Assembly: GCF_019331805.1 (NCBI RefSeq)
Contig: NZ_JAHBBE010000004.1
Coordinates: 1-64,000 of the forward strand
Direction: 5' to 3'
DNA: 64,000 nucleotides
Source: Bifidobacterium pongonis
GTDB taxonomy: Bacteria; Actinomycetota; Actinomycetes; Actinomycetales; Bifidobacteriaceae
Each line of letters opens with the position of its first letter. The first letter of the stretch is position 1. The notes under the pieces are model-generated. The model made no database searches and had not been told where the DNA came from. It saw only the letters and a program-made list of their open reading frames with translations. The translations under genes and the position numbers were made by a program. Positions 25,786-32,826 of this stretch are shown here, in pieces.

Positions 25786-27354
25786 TTACAGCAGCGTACG
25801 CTCCACTACACAATCATCACCTTCGTACGGCACATGCTTGTTGAGATCCTTGATCCAACGCTCATGGCCCTTGCCGATGATCAGCACCACGTCGAAACCG
25901 TCGACGTCGGTGCGTGCCTTTTCCACCGCGAATTCGATGGCCTTGGTGCGGTCGATGATCGTGTAGGACTCCACCCGGTCATTGGTGATGCAATCCGCCA
26001 TATCACGGCAGATATCCTCATACGGTTCGGTGTCGGTGTCTTCGGCGGTGAACACGAAACGTTGGATGCGGTCCTGCGCGGCCTTGACGATGCCCTCACG
26101 GCGATCAAGCGCCTTGTTGCCCGCCGAACCGGTGACCAAGGTGATGCCCGGGCATTCATCGCCGTACCGCACGTCGACATAGTCAAGCAGTTTGACCACG
26201 GAATCGTAGTTGTGCGCGTAATCGACGATGGCGACGGTTTCCGTGCCCTCGTCGTAATACTGCATCATGCGGCCGGGCACCTTGGTGTGCTCCATGGCAT
26301 GCATCGCTTCGCTGTCGATGGGCACGCCCGCGGCATGGGCGATGGTGACGGCCGCCAGCGCGTTCCGATAGTTGAAATCGCCGTCCAAATCAAGCGTGTA
26401 CTCACCCAGATCCACGCCATCCAAATGCATATGGTAGGCGCGGTGCGTGTAATCGACCGCCCAGGCGCAGGTGGCGGGAAGATCCTCCAAATGCTCCGGA
26501 TCGTAATGATCCTCCAGATCGTCGAACACCGAGAATTCGCTGACCGGCACGTTATGCGCGGCGGCGTCCTCGCGCAGCAGACCGATATGCTTGCAGTCGG
26601 AACCGAGCACGAGCTTGCGGCAGTTGGCGATGAGCTGGCGCTTGCAATACAGGTAATCCTCAAGCGTCGGATGCTCGATGGGGCTGATATGGTCCGGGGT
26701 GATGTTGAGGAACGCGCCCACATCGAAAGTGAGGCCATACACGCGCTGCACCTTGTACGCCTGCGAGCTGACCTCCATCACCAGGTATGTCATGCCGTTA
26801 TCCACGGCTTCGCGCATCATGCGCAGCGCGTCCAGCGATTCGGGCGTGGTGAGATCCGATTCGGCGTAGGTGTGGCCGTCAAGGCAGTTGTCCACGGAGG
26901 AGAACAGGGCGCAGCGGCCGTCGCTGTAGGCGTTGAGGATGGCCTGCGTGAAATAGGCCGTGGTGGTTTTGCCTTTGGTGCCGGTGATGCCCACCAGCGT
27001 GAGCTCGCGTTCCGGGTGACCATAGAATTCGGCGGCGAGCAGGCTCAGGGCTTTGCGTGCGTCGTTGACGATGAGGCCCGGACGGTCGGTATGCTCCGAC
27101 ATGTCGGTTTCCGCGACATAGGCGGCGAGTCCCTTCTCCTCCGTACCATCGAGGAATTCCGGCTTGAATCTGCCCTTGCAGACCAGCAGCGTGCCGGGAG
27201 CGATCTCGCGCGTGTCATACGTGAGTTTTTCGAAAGGCGTGTCCGCGCCGTCGATACCCGAGGCGTCGAGTTGCCAGTTGTCGCCATGAATCACCTCTCT
27301 CAGAAGATTATGCTGTGAGAGAAGCGAAGCGGCGGAAGCCAGTGTCAGCGTCAT
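25786..27354 (-). CDS. Second MurE-type ligase with altered specificity loop
   Basis: This 522-residue paralogue is recognisably homologous to its downstream neighbour through most of its length and keeps the P-loop VGITGTKGKTTTAYFTQAIL plus EVSSQAYKVQR and PDHISPIEHPTLEDYLYCKR. The substrate loop differs: where the neighbour has TTDDPNFEDP this one has TAEDTDTEPYED, losing the DDP triad. It may use another amino acid, a different UDP-MurNAc substrate, or serve another amide-forming step. The C-terminal GKGHER motif is intact, so catalysis is plausible. ATG 27354 has AAAGGA 6 bp upstream. It is divergent from the sigma gene. Confidence 0.9.
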   Translation of the reverse strand: MTLTLASAASLLSQHNLLREVIHGDNWQLDASGIDGADTPFEKLTYDTREIAPGTLLVCKGRFKPEFLDGTEEKGLAAYVAETDMSEHTDRPGLIVNDARKALSLLAAEFYGHPERELTLVGITGTKGKTTTAYFTQAILNAYSDGRCALFSSVDNCLDGHTYAESDLTTPESLDALRMMREAVDNGMTYLVMEVSSQAYKVQRVYGLTFDVGAFLNITPDHISPIEHPTLEDYLYCKRQLIANCRKLVLGSDCKHIGLLREDAAAHNVPVSEFSVFDDLEDHYDPEHLEDLPATCAWAVDYTHRAYHMHLDGVDLGEYTLDLDGDFNYRNALAAVTIAHAAGVPIDSEAMHAMEHTKVPGRMMQYYDEGTETVAIVDYAHNYDSVVKLLDYVDVRYGDECPGITLVTGSAGNKALDRREGIVKAAQDRIQRFVFTAEDTDTEPYEDICRDMADCITNDRVESYTIIDRTKAIEFAVEKARTDVDGFDVVLIIGKGHERWIKDLNKHVPYEGDDCVVERTLL

Positions 27355-27428
27355 GTTGGGTCCTTTCCCAAGTCTTTTTCCCGACCCCCATTGTGCTGAG
27401 CAAGCCTGACAAAAAACTGGGGATTACA

Positions 27429-28106
27429 ATGGTGCTCGTGACGAATGATGACGGCGAAACTCTGACGCAGAAGCGAGAGCGCTTCGAACGGCTCGCCATG
27501 CCCGCGGTCAACGCGCTGTATCGTCAGGCGATGAAGCTGACCAATAATCCGGATGACGCGCAGGATCTGGTGCAAGACACCTTCGAACGGGGATTCAAAG
27601 CCTTCGACTCCTTCAAACAGGGCACGAACTTCGAAGCATGGATGACCACCATCGAACGCAACGCCTACTTCAACCAATACGCCAAAGCCAAGCGCCGCCC
27701 GCAACGCGCCAACGACTCCTCCGGCGAATACGACGACTGGGACATCTACTCCGCTTCGGAACACTCCTCGGACGGGCTGAAATCCGCCGAAGAGGAATAC
27801 CTGGACGCGTTCGCGCCCGAAGAGATCATGGCCGCGCTCGCGAAACTGTCGCCGGAACGCCGGCAGGTGTTCATCGACGCCGCGATCGACGGCAAATCAT
27901 ACAGCCAGGTGGCCGAGGAACAGGGGGTGAAAATCGGTACGGTGATGAGCCGTTTGAATCGAGCCCGCACCCAGCTCAAACATGAGCTGGCAGCCTACGC
28001 GAAGGAGCGTGGGTACCTTGACCGCAAGACCGGCGGGCCGAAAGGTTCACTATGCGCAAAGACCAGTGACAATCCGCGGTCGGACAACGATAATACGAGT
28101 AAATAG
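27429..28106 (+). CDS. ECF RNA polymerase sigma factor (SigH/SigR-like)
   Basis: The 225-residue protein has sigma region 2 (ALYRQAMKLTNNPDDAQDLVQDTFERGF, residues about 24-52; TNFEAWMTTIERN follows) and region 4 (ALAKLSPERRQVFIDAAIDG then SYSQVAEEQGVKIGTVMSRL, about 137-180). A Ser/Asp-rich linker joins them. ECF sigma factors of this group answer thiol or oxidative stress in actinobacteria under a zinc anti-sigma factor, and a Cys-rich small protein follows 14 bp downstream. The start is ATG 27429 with GGGGAT in front. It diverges from the MurE-like gene with 74 bp between start codons. Confidence 0.9.
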   Translation: MVLVTNDDGETLTQKRERFERLAMPAVNALYRQAMKLTNNPDDAQDLVQDTFERGFKAFDSFKQGTNFEAWMTTIERNAYFNQYAKAKRRPQRANDSSGEYDDWDIYSASEHSSDGLKSAEEEYLDAFAPEEIMAALAKLSPERRQVFIDAAIDGKSYSQVAEEQGVKIGTVMSRLNRARTQLKHELAAYAKERGYLDRKTGGPKGSLCAKTSDNPRSDNDNTSK

Positions 28107-28120
28107 GAGAGAGAACTATC

Positions 28121-28474
28121 ATGTGTTGTTGTTGCGAATCGCCCCAGCGAAGCGAAGCGTCAGGCGACGTGCCGAGCGACAGACGGCCCGCCGCCATCGA
28201 ACGCCATATTTCCATCACCCGCGCCGGTGCGGATGGTGTGGTGAGGCATACGGAAGTGCATATCACCACCACAACCACCACGGCCTCCGCGGCTCCCATG
28301 GCTCCCGCGGCTCCCCTGGGCGAGTACTTCGATCCGGCATCCTGCTGCGACGTGCATGAACGTGCGATGATCGCCGCGCTGCGCAGCTATCTGAGACCGG
28401 AAGTGGCACCCGCCTGCCTGTTGGCGCGGTTGCGAGCCACGCTTGACCACTGCTGCGAGGAGGAAGACGAGTAG
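28121..28474 (+). CDS. Cys-rich small protein, putative zinc anti-sigma factor
   Basis: The 117-residue product opens MCCCCES and has a second Cys/His group in its C-terminal half: C75, C76, H79, C99, H110, C111 and C112. Spacing resembles the actinobacterial anti-sigma helix (SCCDVHERAMIAALRSYL), but the classical HxxxCxxC order is not exact. The middle is low in complexity (HITTTTTTASAAP). Its place directly behind an ECF sigma gene, with AGGAGAG before ATG 28121, makes an RsrA/RshA-like redox-sensitive anti-sigma factor the best guess. Confidence 0.65.
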   Translation: MCCCCESPQRSEASGDVPSDRRPAAIERHISITRAGADGVVRHTEVHITTTTTTASAAPMAPAAPLGEYFDPASCCDVHERAMIAALRSYLRPEVAPACLLARLRATLDHCCEEEDE

Positions 28475-28494
28475 AGGTTGCGGGGATGGGGAGT

Positions 28495-28548
28495 CGAGCC
28501 GTTGAGCCGTTGAGCCGTCGAATCATCGAACCTTCGAGCCGTCGAACC
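28495..28548. repeat. Degenerate GAGCCGTTGA-type short repeats
   Basis: Following the anti-sigma gene, GAGCCGTTGAGCCGTTGAGC and the next TCGAATCATCGAACCTTCGA form degenerate 9-10 bp repeats. No gene is visible from 28475 to 28661. Confidence 0.6.
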
Positions 28549-28661
28549 CCGGATCGCGCTTGACCGTGTCGGTCACGCCTGACTGTGCCGGTCAGGATGA
28601 ACCGCCGAAATCCTCGGATGCTCATCGGATAAGACCCTCAGATAAGACCATCGGATAAAAC

Positions 28662-28697
28662 GAAACCCTCCCGAACCGGAAGATTCGGGAGGGTTTC
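28662..28697. terminator. Bidirectional terminator between the anti-sigma and bL37 genes
   Basis: GAAACCCTCCCGAA (28662-28675) is perfectly complementary to TTCGGGAGGGTTTC (28684-28697). The TTT run after the G-rich arm, and the AAA on the other side, suit termination of both convergent transcripts. Confidence 0.75.
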
Positions 28698-28715
28698 TAC
28701 GTCTATTCGACAGGA

Positions 28716-28790
28716 TCAGGCGTTCGGGCGCTTGCCGTGGTTGGCGGCCTTCTTACGACGATCCTTGCGCTTACGTCCACGCATGCCCAT
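28716..28790 (-). CDS. Ribosomal protein bL37 (24 residues)
   Basis: This minus-strand open frame of 24 codons begins MGMRGRKRKDRR and ends ANHGKRPNA. It is extremely basic and matches the short actinobacterial large-subunit protein first seen in mycobacterial ribosome structures. AAGGAG lies 7 bp upstream of ATG 28790. It stands alone with its own terminator. Assignment rests on the conserved NHGKRPN end and length. It is easily missed because of its size. Confidence 0.82.
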   Translation of the reverse strand: MGMRGRKRKDRRKKAANHGKRPNA

Positions 28791-28905
28791 GATTGGACTC
28801 CTTTTCAGTAATAAAAATAAGCCTTAGGCATTATGCCATGACCGAAAGACCTTGGCAAATGCCCGTTTCATTATCCAGTCGCAGCGCGGCTTGCGGCCTT
28901 GCGAA

Positions 28906-29856
28906 TCAGGCCAGTTCCGCGCCGAGATAAATCGCGGTGGTGCTGGTCTCGCCCGGCTTGATGACGATGAGCTCGTTGCCGGTGTTGAAGGCGTTCGCGT
29001 AGGCGGTCTGCGGCTCCACGGCGGTGCCGGCCGGGTGCTTCTCGGCGGGGAAGCCGGTGCCGGTGCACACTTGGAAGGAAGTGATGGTCTCGTCGCCGCC
29101 CACGGTGATGATCAGACCGTCCGGACGGGTGAACGTGGCGGTGGTCCTGCCGGACTCGTCATGCTCGACATCCGTCCAGGCGTCGTCGAACGGCTGGTTG
29201 GTCAGCAGCGTCGGCTTGCGCAGATCGTACTTGGTGCCGTCAACCGGTTCGGTGCCGGTCGGGATGAGGTTCTCGTTCACGGTGACGTGCGTGTTCGCCG
29301 GAACCTGCAGCGTGCACTGCGCGTTATGGCCGTCGATTTCGTCGCCGTAGCCGTTGAAGCCGTTATCCAGCCACGGGTGGAGCGCCAGCGCCCACGGGGC
29401 GTCGATGTCGCCGTTGTTGGTGGCGCTGATGGTGACCTTCATGCCCTCTTCGGTGAGTTCGTGCGTTGCGCTCACCGTGACGTCGAAGGGGTAGCCCAGC
29501 AGGTACGGCACGCGCCAGGACTGGGTGACGGAGGTTTCGGTGAGCGATTCGAGCTTCCAGAACGAGCGGTAGCCGTAGCCGTGGATGGCGTTGTTGCGGT
29601 CATGCTCGTCGATGGGCAGCTCGTAGGTGACGCCTTCGAAGGTGTAGGTGCCGGCCTCGATGCGGTTCGGGAACGGAACGAGCATCTGGCCTTGGCAGCA
29701 AGTGACCGGGTCATCGGGGCCGAGCGGGACGATGACGTTGCGGCCGCGGTAGGTGAGCTCGCGCAGGGTGCCGCCCAATTCGGTGACGACGGCCTTCCAA
29801 TCGCCGCATGCGATCGAGTACTGCTGACCGGTACGAGGAGAAAGATGCTGTGCCAT
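28906..29856 (-). CDS. galM: Aldose 1-epimerase (mutarotase)
   Basis: The 316-residue enzyme interconverts alpha and beta anomers of hexoses. Family motifs are QMLVPFPNRIEAGTYTFEG, NNAIHGYGYRSFW with the first catalytic His, and WALALHPWLDNGF with the second. The general-base Glu lies near the C-terminus, probably in GTGFPAEKHPAGTAVEPQTA. The start is ATG 29856 with GGGAGTG 6 bp upstream. It is monocistronic, and an operator-like palindrome lies 66 bp upstream. Confidence 0.93.
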   Translation of the reverse strand: MAQHLSPRTGQQYSIACGDWKAVVTELGGTLRELTYRGRNVIVPLGPDDPVTCCQGQMLVPFPNRIEAGTYTFEGVTYELPIDEHDRNNAIHGYGYRSFWKLESLTETSVTQSWRVPYLLGYPFDVTVSATHELTEEGMKVTISATNNGDIDAPWALALHPWLDNGFNGYGDEIDGHNAQCTLQVPANTHVTVNENLIPTGTEPVDGTKYDLRKPTLLTNQPFDDAWTDVEHDESGRTTATFTRPDGLIITVGGDETITSFQVCTGTGFPAEKHPAGTAVEPQTAYANAFNTGNELIVIKPGETSTTAIYLGAELA

Positions 29857-29901
29857 TGTTCACACTCCCATAGTGTTCGATGTATCTGATGGTCCGATGC
29901 G

Positions 29902-29943
29902 CAACGGTTGGAATTGCGGGTTTGTTACCGTTAACAACCGTTG
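29902..29943. promoter_or_regulatory. LacI-type operator candidates upstream of galM
   Basis: TTGTTACCGTTAACAA (29922-29937) has perfect 6-bp arms round CCGT and resembles sites bound by LacI-family sugar regulators. It overlaps CAACCGTTG (29935-29943), whose reverse complement CAACGGTTG occurs at 29902-29910. The group lies 46-87 bp upstream of the galM start. No regulator is encoded next to it. Confidence 0.5.
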
Positions 29944-30000
29944 CCGTCACTACCTAGTGTAGCGCGGGGAATCGGTGCCGCCCCGTTTCTAGTAAAAACG

Positions 30001-30041
30001 GTGGTGTTGTTGGTGGTGTTGTTGGTGGTGTTGGTGTTGGT
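30001..30041. repeat. GT-rich 12-bp tandem repeat
   Basis: GTGGTGTTGTTG is repeated nearly three times and decays into GTGTTG units. It lies at the edge of palindrome cluster D in the galM-ispH gap, which from 29857 to 30701 contains no gene. Confidence 0.75.
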
Positions 30042-30065
30042 CACCGCTAAAGTTCGGATCCCCAT

Positions 30066-30557
30066 GATCGAAATCAGACAAAATCCGCCTGATTTTGTCT
30101 GATTTTGGTGACATGAGATTTGGAATCCCCATGATCGAAATCGGACAGAATTCCCCCGATTCTGTCTGATTTTGGTAATGGGGGAGTCGGGGCGGTGCTG
30201 CCAAGTGAGCATGGTCGGGATCTCCATGATCGAAATCGGACAAAATTCCCCCGATTCTGTCTGATTTTGGTGGCGTGGGGTTCGTGGCGTTGAAGGGTCG
30301 AGGACTTTGGAATCCCCATGACCGGAATCGGACAGAATCCGCCTGATTTTGTCTGATTATGGTAATGAGGGGTTCGGTGATGGGGGCGTGAGGTGATGAG
30401 GGTTCGGGGTTCCTATGAACGGAATCGGACAAAATCGGGCCATTTTTGTCTGATTTCGGTAATGGGGGGAGTCGGGGTGGTGCTGCCGAGTGAGCATGGT
30501 CGGGATTCCCATGACCGGAATCGGACAGAATCCGCCTGATTTTGTCCGATTTTGGTG
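30066..30557. repeat. Cluster D of the 45-bp intergenic palindrome (6 copies)
   Basis: Six 45-bp copies occur at 30066-30110, 30133-30177, 30228-30272, 30320-30364, 30417-30461 and 30513-30557. Their arms are more diverged than in clusters A and B (for example GATCGAAATCGGACA and TGTCTGATTTTGGTA), but most changes keep pairing through G-U on the plus strand. Two spacers recur almost unchanged: 30178-30222 and 30464-30507, both around GTGCTGCC(A/G)AGTGAGCATG. The gap lies between divergent galM and ispH. Confidence 0.9.
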
Positions 30558-30701
30558 ACGTGAGGTTCGAAGTGACGGGGAATAGCGTTGCCATATCGCT
30601 ACGCTGGGCGGCCTGACGCTAAGCGGGTCGGCGCGGTGTGCAAGGGCGAGGGTTTGCGGCTATGCTTGGTGGGGTTGTTTTCGCGACGAAAGGCGGATGA
30701 T

Positions 30702-31730
30702 ATGGGCAAGCGCATTATTCTGGCCGACCCACGCGGTTTCTGCGCCGGCGTGGACAGGGCGATACTGACGGTGCAGACCATTCTGAAATCCGTCCCGCAG
30801 AACGGCGATCACGGCGATCTGCCGCCGGTGTACGTGCGTCGTCAGATCGTACACAATCGTCACGTGGTCGAGGAACTGGCATCGCAGGGAGCGGTGTTCG
30901 TCGAAGAGCTTGATGAGATCCCCGACGCCGCGGCCGAAGCGAACGTGCCGGTCGTGTTCTCCGCGCATGGAGTGTCGCCGCAAGTCAAGGACGAAGCGAA
31001 ACGTCGCGGTCTGAACGTGATCGACGCGACGTGTCCGCTCGTCGGCAAGGTGCATCGCGAGGTGCTGCGCTTCGTGCGTGAAGGGTATGAGATCGTGTAC
31101 ATCGGGCATCTTGGCCACGATGAGGCGGTCGGAGTGGTGGGGGAGAGCCCCGAGCATGTCCATCTGATCGAACATGCCGGCGATGTTGCAAAGCTTGATT
31201 TTGCGCCGGAAACCAAGCTGGTGCTGCTCACTCAGACCACGTTGAGCGTGGATGAGACGGCGGATACGATCGCCGCGCTGCAAAAGCGTTTCCCCTGGAT
31301 CGAAATGCCGCCCAGCTCCGATATCTGCTATGCGACGTCGAACCGTCAGGCCGCGGTCAAGCTGGTTGCGGAGAAATCCGATTGCGTGGTGATCGTGGGA
31401 TCGGCCAATTCCTCCAATTCCGTGCGACTTATGGAAGTGGGTCAGGAGGGGCTTGATGCGCGTTTCGCCGCCGAAGGTGCGCCGGCGCGGGTCGGAGCGT
31501 GCGGGGTGGCGCATCGTGTGGATGATGCGAGCGAGCTTGACCCGGCTTGGTTCGAAGGGGTTGAAGCGGTCGGTGTTTCCTCGGGTGCGTCGGTTCCGGA
31601 AATGTATGTGGAGGGCGTGGTCGAGGCGCTGCGTGGCATGGGGTACACGGGGATGGAATCCGTGGAGACCACCAAGGAGAACATGCATTTCGTGCTGCCC
31701 GCGGAATTGCGCCGCCAAGCCGCCCACTGA
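30702..31730 (+). CDS. ispH: 4-Hydroxy-3-methylbut-2-enyl diphosphate reductase
   Basis: IspH is the last enzyme of the MEP isoprenoid pathway and gives IPP and DMAPP from HMBPP with a [4Fe-4S] cluster. Its three cluster cysteines are in PRGFCAGVDRAI (about residue 12), DATCPLVGKVH and SSDICYATSNRQ. The substrate-binding FSAHGVS and SANSSNSVRL motifs are present. It has 342 residues from ATG 30702, which has GAAAGGCGG upstream. The open frame starts earlier but enters repeat sequence. Palindrome clusters D and E flank the gene. Confidence 0.95.
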   Translation: MGKRIILADPRGFCAGVDRAILTVQTILKSVPQNGDHGDLPPVYVRRQIVHNRHVVEELASQGAVFVEELDEIPDAAAEANVPVVFSAHGVSPQVKDEAKRRGLNVIDATCPLVGKVHREVLRFVREGYEIVYIGHLGHDEAVGVVGESPEHVHLIEHAGDVAKLDFAPETKLVLLTQTTLSVDETADTIAALQKRFPWIEMPPSSDICYATSNRQAAVKLVAEKSDCVVIVGSANSSNSVRLMEVGQEGLDARFAAEGAPARVGACGVAHRVDDASELDPAWFEGVEAVGVSSGASVPEMYVEGVVEALRGMGYTGMESVETTKENMHFVLPAELRRQAAH

Positions 31731-31785
31731 TCCGCGGTTAGGTGTCCCGCGCTGTCCCGCCGCCGCTAGAGTTCGAGGTCCCCTT

Positions 31786-31913
31786 CTTCGGAATCAGACA
31801 AAATCAGGCCATTTTTGTCTGATTCCGGTAATGGGGAATTCGAAGGCCGGAGAAATTGGATCTCCCCTGTTCGGAATCGGACAGAATTGGGCTGTTTTTG
31901 TCTGATTTCGGTA
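31786..31913. repeat. Cluster E of the 45-bp intergenic palindrome (2 copies)
   Basis: Two 45-bp copies follow ispH at 31786-31830 and 31869-31913. The sequence just before the first copy (CCGCTAGAGTTCGAGGTCCC) matches the left edge of cluster D (CCGCTAAAGTTCGGATCCCC at 30045), so the element seems to have a defined boundary. The 329-bp gap to ybaK holds no gene. Confidence 0.9.
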
Positions 31914-32008
31914 ATAGGGATTGGGGGGGGGGCTGTGAGTGTAGATAGATGGAGAAGAGGTTGCCGGTTGGCTGCGCCGGGTGGGGATTAGCGTAGACGA
32001 TTGGGGAT

Positions 32009-32046
32009 GGCTTCTCTGGTTGGCTACGCTTACAATCAGAGAAGCC
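32009..32046. terminator. Stem-loop between convergent ispH and ybaK
   Basis: GGCTTCTCTG (32009-32018) pairs perfectly with CAGAGAAGCC (32037-32046). It sits 14 bp beyond the 3' end of ybaK. No T-tract is present, so terminator function is uncertain. Confidence 0.45.
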
Positions 32047-32059
32047 GGGCGGTTGGTGT

Positions 32060-32566
32060 TTACCAGGTGCCGATCGGAGCGGCGATGCCGTCCAGCACTT
32101 TCAGCAGATCATGCGGGTCGAGCCCCACGGAGAATCCGCGCTTGCCGCCCGACAGCAGAATCTCGTCGAACTGCAACGCGCTCTCATCCAGCACGGTCTT
32201 ATGCTTCGTGCGCTGCCCCAACGGCGAAATACCGCCGACCACATATCCCGATTCGCGCATCGCGACCTTCGGGTCGGCCATCGTCGCCTTCTTCGCGCCG
32301 ACCGCCGCGGCCAACGCCTTCAAATCCATATGACCGCTCACGGGCACAACGCCCACCACGCGCTCCGAACCCGTATCGGCCATCAGCGTCTTGAAAACCT
32401 GATGCTCGTCGAAACCGAGTTTCTTCGCGGCTTCGATGCCGTAGCCGTCATCCATGTGGTCGTTCGAATGCTCGTATTCGTAGGTTTTGAACTCCACGCC
32501 CGCTTGTTCCAGTTGCACGGTCGCGGGAGTGGAACCCGCACCCTTCTCGCGCTTTTTCTTGCTCAT
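32060..32566 (-). CDS. ybaK: YbaK/EbsC family aminoacyl-tRNA deacylase
   Basis: The 168-residue protein matches the YbaK editing domain that hydrolyses mischarged Cys-tRNA(Pro). Characteristic stretches are GIEAAKKLGFDEHQVFKTLM with the conserved Lys, VVGVVPVSGHMDLKALA, and YVVGGISPLGQRTKHKTVLD with the GxxSPxG motif. The N-terminus is a short basic extension. ATG 32566 is preceded by GAGGC. It is a single gene convergent to ispH and read in the same direction as gap upstream, separated by the gap terminator. Confidence 0.93.
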   Translation of the reverse strand: MSKKKREKGAGSTPATVQLEQAGVEFKTYEYEHSNDHMDDGYGIEAAKKLGFDEHQVFKTLMADTGSERVVGVVPVSGHMDLKALAAAVGAKKATMADPKVAMRESGYVVGGISPLGQRTKHKTVLDESALQFDEILLSGGKRGFSVGLDPHDLLKVLDGIAAPIGTW

Positions 32567-32727
32567 GGTGCCTCATCATAGAACCCGGCGTGACCGATTC
32601 GGGAAATCCGACAAAGAGAGGGGCGAACAGGAAGGAAACGAAAGCGGAACGAAACGAGAGAAGCGCCATCATGCAAGCCGCAAGCCGCAAACCGCAAACC
32701 ACACGCCCACAAACAGACGCAATACGA

Positions 32728-32757
32728 AAACCCCCGCCCGAAGTGGGGCGGGGGTTT
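32728..32757 (-). terminator. Terminator of gap
   Basis: AAACCCCCGCCC (32728-32739) is complementary to GGGCGGGGGTTT (32746-32757). Read on the minus strand it lies about 70 bp after the gap stop codon and ends in TTT. A strong terminator suits this highly expressed gene. Confidence 0.8.
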
Positions 32758-32826
32758 CAGCTGAGACCGTCAGAGTCGTATATCAGACGGTTCCTCACGA
32801 ATCGTCGCGGATCACTCCGCGCTGGT

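Noticed and set aside
29989-30594. Minus-strand frame of 201 codons with repeated DKIRRILSDF-like peptides
   Set aside because: The peptide repeats are simply translations of the 45-bp palindromes; there is no start signal and the frame is not conserved between clusters.
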